Counted from the stretch's first letter, positions 16,763-29,164 are shown. The stretch is 32,705 bases of DNA from Chloroflexota bacterium (GCA_027622315.1 JAQBZW010000008.1:1-32705); one strand, 5' to 3'. A program made the numbers and translations. Notes: generated by a model not told the origin, from the sequence alone.

Positions 16763-17242
16763 ATGGTCACGGAGCTGCCTGACCTGACGGATGAGATGAA
16801 GGCCGCGGTCGGTACAAGCGGTCCAGCGACGACGTACGAGGTGACCACGCTCGGCATCCGCACGTTTGCTCGTGCGGTTGGCTACGGGAACGCGATCTAT
16901 TTCGACGAAGACGAGGCGAAGAAGAAGGGCCATCCTGCGCTCGTGGCGCCGCCGGGCTATCTGGGGATGCCGGTCTTCAACCCGCTACGCCAGCAGGCGC
17001 GCGGTCCGCGCGCCACGTTCGAGACGCCATTCAAGCGCAACCTTAACGGTGGCACCGAGGTTGAACCGGTTGCGCCGGTGTACGCGGGCGACGTGCTTGA
17101 GGCGGTGACTACGCTCTCCAACCTCGCCCTGACGAAGGGGCGCATGGGTCAGATGCTGATCCAGACGTCGGAGACGGTGTATACGCGGCAGTCGGACGGC
17201 AAGATCGTCGCGAAGACGCGCGGCACCGGCATTTCCTACTAG
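16763..17242 (+). CDS. MaoC-like (FAS1-type) dehydratase, N-terminal-type subunit
   Basis: GGAGGGGG upstream; YEVTTLGIRTFARAVGYGNAIYFDEDEAKKKGHPALVAPPGYLGMPVF hot-dog fold pattern. Confidence 0.85.
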   Translation: MVTELPDLTDEMKAAVGTSGPATTYEVTTLGIRTFARAVGYGNAIYFDEDEAKKKGHPALVAPPGYLGMPVFNPLRQQARGPRATFETPFKRNLNGGTEVEPVAPVYAGDVLEAVTTLSNLALTKGRMGQMLIQTSETVYTRQSDGKIVAKTRGTGISY

Positions 17243-17257
17243 CGGACGGAGGAAACG

Positions 17258-17683
17258 ATGGCACAGGTCTACTGGAATGACGTGTCGGAGGGCCAGGAAC
17301 TCCCGGCGCTCGACGAAGAGATGTCCTCACAGCGGCTGGTGGTGTGGGCGGCCGCCTCCGGCGACTTCTACCAGATCCACTTCGACGACGACTTCGCGAA
17401 GGGGAACAACCTCCCCGACATCATCGTGCACGGCGCCCTGAAGGGGATGCTGGTCGGCCGGCTGATCGACGAGTGGATTGGCGACGAGGGCCGGATCGTG
17501 CAGTGGGGCGTGTCGTACCGCGGCATGGACCCCGCGCGCCAGAACATCAGGGTCTGGGGCAAGGTGACTAAGAAGTACGAGCAGGGCGGCGAGGGGCTCG
17601 TCGACCTCGAGGTTGGCTGTGCGCAGCCGAACGGCACCGAAACCACGCCCGGCACGGCGACGGTGATGCTGCCGAAGCGGTAG
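17258..17683 (+). CDS. MaoC-like dehydratase
   Basis: FYQIHFDDDFAKGNNLPDIIVHGALKGMLVGRLIDEWIG, a MaoC hydratase motif; paired with the upstream gene. Confidence 0.9.
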   Translation: MAQVYWNDVSEGQELPALDEEMSSQRLVVWAAASGDFYQIHFDDDFAKGNNLPDIIVHGALKGMLVGRLIDEWIGDEGRIVQWGVSYRGMDPARQNIRVWGKVTKKYEQGGEGLVDLEVGCAQPNGTETTPGTATVMLPKR

Positions 17684-17712
17684 CGCACGCGTTGTCCGGT
17701 CGGTGAAGACGC

Positions 17713-17740
17713 GAAGAGCCCGGCGCCCGCCGGGCTCTTC
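17713..17740. terminator. Strong hairpin, probable terminator of the dehydratase pair
   Basis: GAAGAGCCCGGC-gccc-GCCGGGCTCTTC, 12-bp perfect stem. Confidence 0.7.
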
Positions 17741-17848
17741 GCTATCCGCGATCACGGCGACGAGCGACGTCGCGACGGACCAGGCGACGAGGAAGATGAC
17801 CACGCGGGGGCTGATTGGGGTGTCCGCCGGTGCGGTGGACCTATCGGG

Positions 17849-18580
17849 TCAGACGGGCTGGGCGTCGAGCTGTGTCACGAGGAAGTCCACGCTCGCGGCG
17901 CGGGCGTGTGCGGGCGTCTCGTGGTGGCGACCGGGGTTGGCGAGCAGGCGCTTGTCGCCCGAAGCGATGAGATCGAAGAGGGCAAGACTTCCTTCGCGTG
18001 CGAAGACATCGTCGTGCCACTGGAGCAGGAAGAGCACAGGAGCGCTGAGATCGCGTGCGTCACCGGCGAGTCGTTCGCCCATCTCGAGGGGCGCGCCGCG
18101 CGCGGACTGTAGCCCGCACAGCCCGAGCACGGCGGCACGGATGCGACCGTCCGCGGCGACGAAGGGCAGACCGAACATGGTGCCCATCGAGACGCCGCCG
18201 TAACCAACGCACGCGCCGTCGATCTCGGGCAGGGCGATGAGCGCATCCAGCGTGGCTCGCCAGTCCGCGACCATTGCGTCGACGATCGGTGGTGCGTAGG
18301 ACTCGGTGGGCGCCGAACCGACCGGGGCGCGTTCTCCGTGCCATGGGCCATCGATCGCGGCGGCCGCGAGCCCGCGGCTCGTGTAGCGCGCGGCGAGATC
18401 GAGCCGGCTCTCGTCGCGCTTGTGTCCGCCTCCTCCGTGCCCGATCAGCACGAGGGCGAGGGGGCCGAGGGCCTGCGAAGGCGTCCAGAGCACCCCGGGC
18501 ACGGAGCGCGCCGCGACATCGATCGTGAAGAGGCGCTGCCGGAAGCGTTCGCTGTGGTCGTCGCTTCGCCAGTGGATCAT
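17849..18580 (-). CDS. Alpha/beta hydrolase (dienelactone hydrolase-like)
   Basis: ALVLIGHGGGGHKRDES...CVGYGGVSMGTMFGLPF (GxSxG) ...APVLFLLQWHDDVF...GRHHETP. Confidence 0.85.
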   Translation of the reverse strand: MIHWRSDDHSERFRQRLFTIDVAARSVPGVLWTPSQALGPLALVLIGHGGGGHKRDESRLDLAARYTSRGLAAAAIDGPWHGERAPVGSAPTESYAPPIVDAMVADWRATLDALIALPEIDGACVGYGGVSMGTMFGLPFVAADGRIRAAVLGLCGLQSARGAPLEMGERLAGDARDLSAPVLFLLQWHDDVFAREGSLALFDLIASGDKRLLANPGRHHETPAHARAASVDFLVTQLDAQPV

Positions 18581-18656
18581 GCGCGTCCTCTGGTGCGACT
18601 TACATGGTGCCGCGCGTTCCGCCGCGTACGCGGCGCGCCGGGGTGCGGGACGGCGC

Positions 18657-20120
18657 CTAGAAGAGCACGCGGCTCGCGCGGTCGGCCATCGTGTACAGCG
18701 GCGCGGCGTAGACGCCGACGACCACCATGCCGAGCGAGAGCACGCCGGTGGCGAGATAACCGGTGGGCGTGAGGCGCCAGCGCGACGGGTCGCCATCCGG
18801 CTGGTGCAGGTACATCTCCCGGATCACCTTCAAGTAGTAGTAGAGGGAGAGCACGCTCATCATCACGGCGAAGGTCACGAGCCAGAGATAACCGCCCTGC
18901 GAGGCGGACTGGAAGAGGATGAACTTCGTAAGGAATCCGGCGAGCATCGGCATGCCGGCGAGCGAGAACAGGCCCGCCGTGATCACGAGCGCGAGGTATG
19001 GGTTGGTCTGCGCCAGCCCGCGGAAGCCGCTGATCTCCTCGGTACCTGTGCGGTTGTAGAGCGCGATCACCGCCGTGAAGACGGCGAGGTTCGTGATCAG
19101 GTAGCCGCCTATGTGCAGGAGCAGCGCGGACGCCGACACCTCGGAGATCGTCGCGATCGCCATCAGCATGAAGCCGACCTGGCCGATCGACGAGTAGGCG
19201 AGCAGGCGCTTGATGTTGTGCTGCTGGAGCGCGATCAGGTTGCCCAGCGCCATGGAGGCCAGCGAGAGACCGACGATCATCCACTGCCAGTCGTCGATCG
19301 CCGGGAGCAGCGGGCCCGAGAACCAGCGCAGGAAGAGCGCGAGCACGGCGGCCTTGGAGGTGGCCGCGATGTATGCGGTGATCGGCAATGGCGCGCCTTC
19401 GTACACGTCGGGCGTGTACATGTGGAACGGCACGGCGGACGCCTTGAAGCCGAGCCCGGCGATGATGAGTGCCAATCCGAGCAGCAGCGGCAATGTCATG
19501 CCCGGCGCGCCGCCCGCGAGCGCTGCGCCGATCTCGGCGTATTGCGTAGATCCCCCCACGCCGTAGAGCAGGCTGAGGCCGTACAGCAGCATCGCCGAGG
19601 CGACACCACCGAGCAGCGCGTACTTGAGCGCGGCCTCGCCGGAACGCCGGTCGTTGCGCGCCAGCGAGACGGCGACGTAGAGGGAGAACGAGAGGATCTC
19701 GATCGAAACGTACGCGGTCAGCAGCTCGCGCGCGGCAGCCATGTAGATCGCGCCGACGGTCGAAAGCAGGATCAGCGCGTAGAACTCGCCGATGTGACCG
19801 ATGTGCTTCTCGACATATTCGTGCGAGCCCAGGATCACGAAGACTGCGGTCGCGATGAAGAGCACGCGGAAGAACGTGGTGAAGTTGTCGATCGTGAGCA
19901 GGAGCTGGAAGTCGCTCGACTCGTCGATCCAGAGCAGGCTCACGCCGCCGGCGACGAGCAGCCCGAGCACGGAGAGCCACGGAAGGATGCGTCGCCCGAG
20001 GCGCAACTCGCTGCGGAAGGCGTCAGCGCCAATCACGAGCGCGGCGGTGATCGCGAGGATGATCTCCGGGAGCAGCAGCTCGTAGCGGAAGCTCAGGGCG
20101 TTGCCGAAGGCGTCGTTCAC
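18657..20120 (-). CDS. nuoN: NADH-quinone oxidoreductase subunit N
   Basis: 487 aa, NuoN-type antiporter-like; FKASAVPFHMYTPDVYEGAPLPITAYIAATSKAAVLALFLRW; last gene of the operon. Confidence 0.95.
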   Translation of the reverse strand: MNDAFGNALSFRYELLLPEIILAITAALVIGADAFRSELRLGRRILPWLSVLGLLVAGGVSLLWIDESSDFQLLLTIDNFTTFFRVLFIATAVFVILGSHEYVEKHIGHIGEFYALILLSTVGAIYMAAARELLTAYVSIEILSFSLYVAVSLARNDRRSGEAALKYALLGGVASAMLLYGLSLLYGVGGSTQYAEIGAALAGGAPGMTLPLLLGLALIIAGLGFKASAVPFHMYTPDVYEGAPLPITAYIAATSKAAVLALFLRWFSGPLLPAIDDWQWMIVGLSLASMALGNLIALQQHNIKRLLAYSSIGQVGFMLMAIATISEVSASALLLHIGGYLITNLAVFTAVIALYNRTGTEEISGFRGLAQTNPYLALVITAGLFSLAGMPMLAGFLTKFILFQSASQGGYLWLVTFAVMMSVLSLYYYLKVIREMYLHQPDGDPSRWRLTPTGYLATGVLSLGMVVVGVYAAPLYTMADRASRVLF

Positions 20121-20169
20121 CGTACTGCTCCCGTGTTCCGTACTGCAGCCGCGGCGCGTGGTGCGGGCA

Positions 20170-21660
20170 TCAGAGCGTCACGCCCGGGATCGACTGGATG
20201 ATCGTCGGCGCGATGCGGTCGACCCACGGTGACGGCCAGAGACCGAGCAAGAGGATCGCGCCGACGAGTACGGCGGCGCCGGCTCGCTCGGTCCACGTGA
20301 TCTCTTTGAGGCCGCTCCAGCGAGGGTTCAACGGACCGAAGAATGCGGCCGCAAACATGCGCAGTAGGTACGTCGCGGTGATCGCGGCCGTCAGCACCGC
20401 GAGCCCACCGATGATCGGGTACGCGCGGAACGCGCCGATAAAGATGTGTAGCTCGGCGACGAAGCCCGACATGCCCGGTAGCCCGAGCGAGGCGAGGCCC
20501 GCGATCACGAAGAAGATCGACCAGATCGGCATCTGCCGAGCGAGCCCGGAGAGGTTCGGGATCTCGCGGTCGTGGGACTGGTCGTACATGCCGCCGATCA
20601 GGAGGAAGAAGAGGGCGGTCATGATGCCGTGGGCGAACATCTGAAGGATCGCGCCGTTCCAGCCGATCACGTTCAGCGTGCCCAGGCCCAGGAAGACGTA
20701 GCCCATATGCGACACGGACGAGAAGCCGGTCATCAGCTTGAGGTCGGTCTGGCGCAGCGCCGAGACGGCGCCGTAGAGAGCGGCGGTGATGCCGACGACG
20801 ATCAGCGCCGGCGCCCAGAACGCGCCGCCCTCGGGCATCATCTGGAACCCGAGCCGGATGATGCCGAACGCACCGAGTTTCATCAGCACGCCGGCGTGGA
20901 GCATCGACACAGCAGTGGGTGCCGCGGCGTGGCCGTCCGGTGACCAGCCGTGGAACGGGAACATGCCACCAAGCGTGCCGCAGCCGATCGCGATGAACGG
21001 GAAGAAGATCTTCTGGAACGTCGGATCGAAGTGCGCGGCGAAGTACTGCGTCATGTCGAACGAACCGGTTCCGAGCTCGTTGAACATCGCGAACAGTGCG
21101 GTGAAGATCAGCACGGAGCCGGCGATCAGCATCATCATCAGCTTCATCGCGCCGTACTCCTTGCGGGTGGAACCCCACACCGCGATCAGGAGGTACATCG
21201 GCAGCAACGCCAGCTCGTAGAAGAAGAACCAGAAGAGCAGGTCGAGCATCACGAAGGTGCCGTAGACGCCCGCGACAAGGACGTAGAGCAGGATGAAGAA
21301 ATCCTTCATCCGGTCCTGGATCTTCCAGGACACCCAGGTGCCGGGCATGATCACGATGCCCGTGAGCAGCACCATCACGGCGGCAATACCATCCACGCCG
21401 ACCTTGAGCTGCATGCCCTTCTCGGAGAGCAGCCCCACGTTCTCCATCCAGGTAATCGCCAGCACGCCCTGGAATTGGGCGCCCGTGAACGAGTACTTCG
21501 CGAAGACGTAGACGGAGAGCACGAACATCGCGAGGCTCGAGAGGCCGGTGATGCCGATCACCGCGGCACGCTCTCGCGACGGTGTGAGCATCAGCAGCAC
21601 CCCCGTGCCCAGTGGCACGAGGAAGAGCGCGAGCAGGATGTAGCCGTCAGATTCGGTCAT
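20170..21660 (-). CDS. nuoM: NADH-quinone oxidoreductase subunit M
   Basis: FFFYELALLPMYLLIAVWGSTRKEYGAMKLMMM...GCGTLGGMFPFHGWSPDGHAAAPTAVSMLHAGVLMKLGAFG. Confidence 0.95.
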   Translation of the reverse strand: MTESDGYILLALFLVPLGTGVLLMLTPSRERAAVIGITGLSSLAMFVLSVYVFAKYSFTGAQFQGVLAITWMENVGLLSEKGMQLKVGVDGIAAVMVLLTGIVIMPGTWVSWKIQDRMKDFFILLYVLVAGVYGTFVMLDLLFWFFFYELALLPMYLLIAVWGSTRKEYGAMKLMMMLIAGSVLIFTALFAMFNELGTGSFDMTQYFAAHFDPTFQKIFFPFIAIGCGTLGGMFPFHGWSPDGHAAAPTAVSMLHAGVLMKLGAFGIIRLGFQMMPEGGAFWAPALIVVGITAALYGAVSALRQTDLKLMTGFSSVSHMGYVFLGLGTLNVIGWNGAILQMFAHGIMTALFFLLIGGMYDQSHDREIPNLSGLARQMPIWSIFFVIAGLASLGLPGMSGFVAELHIFIGAFRAYPIIGGLAVLTAAITATYLLRMFAAAFFGPLNPRWSGLKEITWTERAGAAVLVGAILLLGLWPSPWVDRIAPTIIQSIPGVTL

Positions 21661-21683
21661 GGCTGCCTCTCGTCGCTCTCGGT

Positions 21684-23591
<1,908 letters not shown>

Positions 23592-23725
23592 GAGGCCGGC
23601 CTACCCTTCCTGAACGGGACTGGCGCGCCCGCAACCGCGCCGGCCATGGCTAATTCCGGCGGCCGGGTCGTCTGCTTTCTACACCACCCGCTGATTACGG
23701 GCTCGTCCGCCGATACGGCGACGGA

Positions 23726-24034
23726 TTACCACTTCAGCGAGTCGACCTCGTCCACATTTACCGTCTGCCGCTCGCGGAAGATCCGGAGCACGATGCCAAG
23801 CGCCAGGCCGACCTCGGCCGCGGCGACGGTGATCACGAACAGCGCGAACACGGCGCCGCTGAAGCCGACGGGGTCGAGGTAGGTCGCGAACGTGACGAAG
23901 TTGATCGCGGCGCCGGCGAGCATGAGCTCGACCGAGATCAAGATCAGGATCGCGCTGCGACGCGCGAGCACGCCGTAGAAACCGATCGCGAAGAGCACGG
24001 CTGCGAGCAGCAAGAAGTTCTCGATCGGAATCAC
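23726..24034 (-). CDS. nuoK: NADH-quinone oxidoreductase subunit K
   Basis: FYGVLARRSAILILISVELMLAGAAINFVTF...FALFVITVAAAEVGLALGIVL. Confidence 0.96.
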   Translation of the reverse strand: MIPIENFLLLAAVLFAIGFYGVLARRSAILILISVELMLAGAAINFVTFATYLDPVGFSGAVFALFVITVAAAEVGLALGIVLRIFRERQTVNVDEVDSLKW

Positions 24035-24687
24035 GAGCGCGCCTCCGCATCCTGCCCGGTGGGCACCATCGCGTCTTCGTCGCTGGACCGGCGCGCGTTC
24101 ACGAATGCGCCGGTGAGTGCAATGTCGAGCAGGACGGCGACGAGGATGACGGGCACGAGGAAGTCGCGGAACAGACGTGCGCCGAAGTCCCGGAAGGGCA
24201 CGACGCTCAGCGTCTGGGCGCCCCAGTTCGCGTCGATCACCGCGGCGACGAACAGGCCGCCGAGGATTGCGGCGATCCCGAACGCGAACGGCTTCTGCGA
24301 GCCATCCGTGACCACGGGGTCGTCCTGCGCGTTCGTGAGCATGAGACCGAAGATGAGCAGAATCACGACGCCGCCGCCGTAGACGAGGATCTGGACGAGG
24401 GCGAGGAACTCGTTTGCAAGCAGCAGGAAGATGCCGGCGACGCCGATCAGGGTGGCGATCAGTGCGAGCGCGGCGTGAACGAGGTTGCGCAGGAACACGG
24501 CGCCGAGCGCGCCGAGCAGGACGACGGTCGCGTCCAGCCAGAAGACGAGCTCGGGCGCCTCGATGCGGTTGCCAATGAGCAGAGCCAGCAGCACCACGAG
24601 GACCGGTACGCCGAAGAGGGTGGCGGCAATGCCACCCTGAACGATGATGCGATCGAACTGCGACGGGAGCGGAAGTCGATCGAACAC
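24031..24687 (-). CDS. nuoJ: NADH-quinone oxidoreductase subunit J
   Basis: LVHAALALIATLIGVAGIFLLLANEFLALVQILVYGGGVVILLIFGLMLT; ATGA overlap with nuoK. Confidence 0.95.
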   Translation of the reverse strand: MFDRLPLPSQFDRIIVQGGIAATLFGVPVLVVLLALLIGNRIEAPELVFWLDATVVLLGALGAVFLRNLVHAALALIATLIGVAGIFLLLANEFLALVQILVYGGGVVILLIFGLMLTNAQDDPVVTDGSQKPFAFGIAAILGGLFVAAVIDANWGAQTLSVVPFRDFGARLFRDFLVPVILVAVLLDIALTGAFVNARRSSDEDAMVPTGQDAEARS

Positions 24688-24793
24688 GCGGTCCCTCTGT
24701 CTCGCTCTGTCTTCATGTCACCCGGGAGCCCACAGGACCGGGCCACCGGGCGCTAGTCTGCCGGGCTGCGCGCAGCGCGCAACCCTTCGACCC

Positions 24794-25264
24794 CTATTCG
24801 GCGACCCACTCCTTGAGGTTCCCCTGCCGGTGCTGTGACAGCAGCTGCGGGAGATCCATCACGAGATCGGATCGGTCGTAGACAGAGAGCTCGTGCCCCT
24901 GCCATGTGTTGTTCATGGCGATCGCGTCGAAGTTGCACACCTCGACGCAGATGTTGCAGCGCATGCAGCGCCCGTAGTCGATCCAGAACTTGTCGATGAT
25001 CTTGCGGCGGCTCGAGTTGCCGCCCTGCGAGGTGTGTCGCGGGTTGTCCTTCATGAGCACGGTCATGCATTCGACCGGGCACGCGCGCTCACACGCGTGG
25101 CAGCCCGTGCAGAACGGCTCGTCGATGCCCTGATCCCAGAGCAGGATTGGGAACGCGCGATCGCGCTCGGGGATCGGGCGGTGCCGTTCGGGGTACTCAC
25201 GCGTGACGGGCCGGCGGGTGAACGCCGACAGCGTCGTGAGCATGCTCTTCGCGATCCCCCTCAT
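24794..25264 (-). CDS. nuoI: NADH-quinone oxidoreductase subunit I (two 4Fe-4S clusters)
   Basis: CTGCHACERACPVECM and CMRCNICVEVCNFDAI. Confidence 0.93.
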   Translation of the reverse strand: MRGIAKSMLTTLSAFTRRPVTREYPERHRPIPERDRAFPILLWDQGIDEPFCTGCHACERACPVECMTVLMKDNPRHTSQGGNSSRRKIIDKFWIDYGRCMRCNICVEVCNFDAIAMNNTWQGHELSVYDRSDLVMDLPQLLSQHRQGNLKEWVAE

Positions 25265-26385
25265 GACGCTGCCTCACTTTGCGCGATCGTCATCGCCGGA
25301 CGCGTACGCGGCTGACGCACGGCGCGCTCGGTCACCCAGAAGAGGGCGAGCAGTCCCATCACTCCGGTCACCAGCAGCACCTGCTTCGGCCAGTCGTACA
25401 CGAGGACCGCGCCGTTGACGAGCACCTGTGCGAGCGCCAGCGGCAGCAGCACCTTCCACGAGTAGCCCATGAGCTGGTCAATGCGCAGGCGCGGAACGGA
25501 GGCGCGCACCCAGAACACGAGGAAGATCAGCATGCCCGTCTTCGCGGACATCAGGATCAGCTGCCAGCCGCGGCCGAGCTCTTCGCCCAGCGGCCACGCC
25601 CAGCCTCCGAGGAACACCGCCGCCCCGATCGCGGACAGGATGAAGAGCGCGGCGTACTCGGCGAGGAAGAACACCGACCAGCGAAAGCCGGAGTATTCGA
25701 CGAAGGGACCGCCGACCACCTCGGACTCACCGATCGGGATGTCGAAGGGTGGTCGGTTCATCTCCGCGAGCGCGGCCACGAAGAAGATGAAGAAGGCGAG
25801 CGGCTGCCAGACCACGAACGGCACCCGGCCCTGCGCACTCACGATCTCCTGGAGGTTGAGCGAGCTCGCGATCATGGCGACGGCGAGCAGCGCGAGCACG
25901 AGCGGCAGCTCATACGAGATGCCCTGGGCGGCGGCGCGCATGCCGCCGATCATCGCGTAGCGGTTGTCTGAACCCCAGCCGGCCATCACCCAGCCAACGA
26001 TGTTTACGGACGACGTCGCGACGAAGTAGAGCAGGCCGAGCTCAATGACGCGCACCTGCCAGCCGAAGAGGAAGGGCACGATCACAAAGCCAAGGAAGAC
26101 GGGGATGAAGACGACGTAGGGGGCGAACTCGAACGTCCACGGGTCTGCTGATTTCGGCCGCAGATCCTCTTTGCCGATCAGCTTGAGCGCGTCCGCCAGC
26201 GACTGCAGGAGGCCCATGGGACCGGTGCGGGTGGGGCCGAGGCGGCGCTGGAAGCGCGCCAGAATCTTGCGCTCGATGTAGATCAGGCCCATGACCGAGA
26301 CAGTCATGAAGCCAACGATCAGCAGCACCCGGATCAGCGCATCGACCCACACGTTCAGCTCAAGGCCGAAGAGGTCATAGTTCAT
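25261..26385 (-). CDS. nuoH: NADH-quinone oxidoreductase subunit H
   Basis: YIERKILARFQRRLGPTRTGPMGLLQSLADALKLIGKED...AEMNRPPFDIPIGESEVVGGPFVEYSGFRWSVFFLAEYA. Confidence 0.97.
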   Translation of the reverse strand: MNYDLFGLELNVWVDALIRVLLIVGFMTVSVMGLIYIERKILARFQRRLGPTRTGPMGLLQSLADALKLIGKEDLRPKSADPWTFEFAPYVVFIPVFLGFVIVPFLFGWQVRVIELGLLYFVATSSVNIVGWVMAGWGSDNRYAMIGGMRAAAQGISYELPLVLALLAVAMIASSLNLQEIVSAQGRVPFVVWQPLAFFIFFVAALAEMNRPPFDIPIGESEVVGGPFVEYSGFRWSVFFLAEYAALFILSAIGAAVFLGGWAWPLGEELGRGWQLILMSAKTGMLIFLVFWVRASVPRLRIDQLMGYSWKVLLPLALAQVLVNGAVLVYDWPKQVLLVTGVMGLLALFWVTERAVRQPRTRPAMTIAQSEAAS

Positions 26386-27512
26386 CGGTCGACCTCACAG
26401 AGCACGATGTCGATCGAGCCGAGGACGATCACCGCGTCCGCCACGTACTGGCCGACGGTCATGTGCTTCAGCGCCTGCAGGTTCGACAGGCAAGCGGAGC
26501 GGATCTTCAGGCGGTACGGGCGGTTGCCACCCTTGCTGACGAGATAAATCCCGTACTCGCCACGCGGCGCCTCGGTGCGGATGTACACCTCGCCGGGTGG
26601 CGTGCGCAGCATGCGCGGCATGCGCTCGGGCTGGATCGGGCCCGGCTGCAGCCGCTCGATGCACTGCTCGACGATACGAATCGACTGACGGATCTCTTCG
26701 ACGCGGAGCACGAAGCGGTCGTACACGTCGCCGTGCTCGCCGAGCGGCACGTCGAAGTCGATCTGGTCGTAGTAGAGGTACGGCTCGGCCTTGCGGATAT
26801 CGAGGTCTACGCCGGAGGCCCGCAACGCCGGGCCGCTCATGCCGTAGTCGATGGCATCCTGACCGGAGATATAGCCCACGCCTTTGGTGCGAGCGACGAA
26901 GATCTCATTGTGTGTGAGCAGGCCGTCGATGTCGATCACGCCCTGCCTCATGTCCGCCAGCACCTCGTGCACGCGCGCCACGAAGTTGTCCGTGACCTCC
27001 CAGGCGAGTCCGCCGGGACGGAAGTACGCGTACATCAGGCGGTCGCCCGTGATCTCCTCAAAGAGATCCTGGACGATTTCGCGCTGGATGAAGGAGTAGG
27101 TGAACGCGGTACCGAAGACGCCGACGTCCGTGCCAAACGCACCGGTGAACATGAAGTGACTGGAGATGCGGTTGAGTTCGCAGAGAATCATACGGATCCA
27201 CTGCGCGCGCTCGGGGACGTCAATGTCCAGCAACTTCTCGACGGCCATCACATATGACAATTCGGCGTTGAAGTTGGCCAGGTACTCGGTGCGGTCCATG
27301 TAGCCGATGCCCTGGCGGTAATCCATGGTCTCGCAGAGCTTCTCGGCACCGCGATGCATGTAGCCCACGTACGGCACGACGTCGCGCACGACCTCGCCGT
27401 CGATCGTTAGCACCATCCGGAACACACCATGTGTGGACGGGTGCTGTGGACCCATGTTGATCATCAGATCCTGGGTCTCGAACTCGTGCTCGAGCGCGCG
27501 CGGGGTGACCAC
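26382..27512 (-). CDS. nuoD: NADH-quinone oxidoreductase subunit D
   Basis: MINMGPQHPSTHGVFRMVLTIDGE...PYVGYMHRGAEKLCE...MDRTEYLANF...PRGEYGIYLVSKGGNRPYRLKIRS. Confidence 0.97.
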   Translation of the reverse strand: MVTPRALEHEFETQDLMINMGPQHPSTHGVFRMVLTIDGEVVRDVVPYVGYMHRGAEKLCETMDYRQGIGYMDRTEYLANFNAELSYVMAVEKLLDIDVPERAQWIRMILCELNRISSHFMFTGAFGTDVGVFGTAFTYSFIQREIVQDLFEEITGDRLMYAYFRPGGLAWEVTDNFVARVHEVLADMRQGVIDIDGLLTHNEIFVARTKGVGYISGQDAIDYGMSGPALRASGVDLDIRKAEPYLYYDQIDFDVPLGEHGDVYDRFVLRVEEIRQSIRIVEQCIERLQPGPIQPERMPRMLRTPPGEVYIRTEAPRGEYGIYLVSKGGNRPYRLKIRSACLSNLQALKHMTVGQYVADAVIVLGSIDIVLCEVDR

Positions 27513-28048
27513 TACTGGCCCTCCTCGGTGTAGCCCATGCCCTCGCCCTGGAGCACCTCGATCTCGGCCAGTGGGTGGTCCTTCCGGAGCGGGAACGTGT
27601 CCGTCATGTCTTCAGGCATGAGCAGCGTCCGTGGATCGGGATGATTGTTGAATCGGATGCCGAACATCTCAGCTGTTTCGCGTTCGAGCCAGTTCGCGGC
27701 ACGCCACACCGTCGTCGCGGTGTCGACGGTCAAATCGTCATTCGACAGCGTGGTCTTGACCGTGACGTTGTGCCGGTGCGTCGTCGAATACAGGTGGTAG
27801 ACGACGTCGATTCCTTCATCCTCGTTGTCCACGGCGGTGAGACTGCGGAGGTAGTCGAAGTCCAGCGCCTCGTGGCGGCGGAGGGCGGTCAGCCCGCGGA
27901 GCACCTCGTCCGGTGGGATGTGGACGATCAGGTCGAGCACACCGCGCTCGGGGGTGGCTGAGATGCCGGCCAGCGCTCCGTCGACCGTCGACCAGATGGT
28001 GTCGTCGAACGAGGGCGGGGCTTCAGTCTGCGGTTCGTCGGTCGTCAC
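27512..28048 (-). CDS. nuoC: NADH-quinone oxidoreductase subunit C
   Basis: [28 protein letters not shown]...[46 protein letters not shown]. Confidence 0.96.
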   Translation of the reverse strand: MTTDEPQTEAPPSFDDTIWSTVDGALAGISATPERGVLDLIVHIPPDEVLRGLTALRRHEALDFDYLRSLTAVDNEDEGIDVVYHLYSTTHRHNVTVKTTLSNDDLTVDTATTVWRAANWLERETAEMFGIRFNNHPDPRTLLMPEDMTDTFPLRKDHPLAEIEVLQGEGMGYTEEGQ

Positions 28049-28674
28049 GCGCGTCCCGTCGCCTTCCGCTCCTCCATGATCATGCCCTGGAGGGCGAGGA
28101 AGGCGTCCATGAGCGCCTCAGGCCGCGGCGGGCAGCCCGGGACGTACACGTCCACCGGCACGATTTTGTCGACGCCCTGCAGTACGCGGTCGTAACGCGT
28201 GTACGGTCCACCGTTCGTCGCGCATGCGCCCATGGAGATGACCCACTTGGGGTTTGGCATCTGTTCGTAGAGCAGCTTCACGGCCGGCGCCATCTTCTTG
28301 GTGACGGTGCCGGCGACGATCATCACGTCCGACTGCCGGGGTGATGGCCAGGGCACGATGCCGAAGCGGTCGAGGTCGTAGTGCGACATGTACGTCGCGA
28401 TCATCTCGATTGCGCAGCAGGCGAGGCCGAAGGTCATGGGCCAGAGCGACGACTTGCGCGCGGCGGCCAAAACCAGATCCGCGGGCACCTGCATGACGCC
28501 GGGCAGAATCTGCTTGTAGAGCGCGCGACCGGGCACCGCCTGAACGGGGGTGAGTCGCGGCGCCTCAGCGGGATGTTCGCGGGGGATACTGGGGGCGGTC
28601 TCGGGCGCGGGCGCCGTTTGCGGCCGCGGCTCCGTGGTCGGTTGGGTGGTCACGTCTGCCGGCGTTACCGCCAT
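28045..28674 (-). CDS. nuoB: NADH-quinone oxidoreductase subunit B with Pro/Thr/Ala-rich N-terminal extension
   Basis: [55 protein letters not shown]...[12 protein letters not shown]...[15 protein letters not shown]; start at MAVTPADV (28674). Confidence 0.96.
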   Translation of the reverse strand: MAVTPADVTTQPTTEPRPQTAPAPETAPSIPREHPAEAPRLTPVQAVPGRALYKQILPGVMQVPADLVLAAARKSSLWPMTFGLACCAIEMIATYMSHYDLDRFGIVPWPSPRQSDVMIVAGTVTKKMAPAVKLLYEQMPNPKWVISMGACATNGGPYTRYDRVLQGVDKIVPVDVYVPGCPPRPEALMDAFLALQGMIMEERKATGRA

Positions 28675-29045
28675 TGCAGCGCCCCCTTCTTCCATGCGTA
28701 TCCGAGCCCGGCGGCGAGGATTCCGATGAACACAACCATCGCCCAGTAGGCCTGCACGCCGATGTCGACGAATGAGAGCGCCCACGGGAATATGAACACG
28801 GTCTCAACATCGAAAATCAGGAACAGGATTGCGTACAGGTAAAAACGCACGCCGACGTTCGTGCTTGCACGCCGAATCGGCAGCATGCCGCACTCGTACG
28901 TAGTCCCCTTCTCACGCTCTTCGGAGAACGGCGCCAGTAGGCGGGAGCCGATCAGAGCGGAAAGAACGAGGACAAAGCCGAAGATCGTGGCGATGAGTAC
29001 GGGTACGTAGTTGCCGTAAAGCTGGTCGATTTGCTGAACTTCCAC
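28665..29045 (-). CDS. nuoA: NADH-quinone oxidoreductase subunit A
   Basis: [47 protein letters not shown]. Confidence 0.96.
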   Translation of the reverse strand: MEVQQIDQLYGNYVPVLIATIFGFVLVLSALIGSRLLAPFSEEREKGTTYECGMLPIRRASTNVGVRFYLYAILFLIFDVETVFIFPWALSFVDIGVQAYWAMVVFIGILAAGLGYAWKKGALQWR

Positions 29046-29135
29046 CAGTCTCCTGCTCTCACCGCGGGGCGGCTCGGCAAGTCCGTGGGGGCACGGTCAA
29101 GCACGCGCGAATCGCGCGCCGGCAATCCGGCGACG

Positions 29136-29164
29136 ACCGTAGCAAGGGCCTCTAGCAGTGTCAA
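29136..29164 (-). promoter_or_regulatory. sigma70-type promoter for the nuo operon
   Basis: Minus strand TTGACA (29164-29159), 17-bp spacer, TACGGT (29141-29136), about 90 nt upstream of nuoA. Confidence 0.7.

Noticed and set aside
17327-17803. 158-aa minus-strand ORF in the same frame just after the hydrolase stop, with a hydrophobic start (VVIFLVAWSVATSLVAVIADSEE)
   Set aside because: Runs through a strong terminator hairpin and is antisense to a MaoC gene; no SD. Stop-codon readthrough of the hydrolase is possible but unsupported.
18420-20201. 593-aa plus-strand ORF
   Set aside because: Antisense to the hydrolase and nuoN; charged low-complexity shadow ORF.
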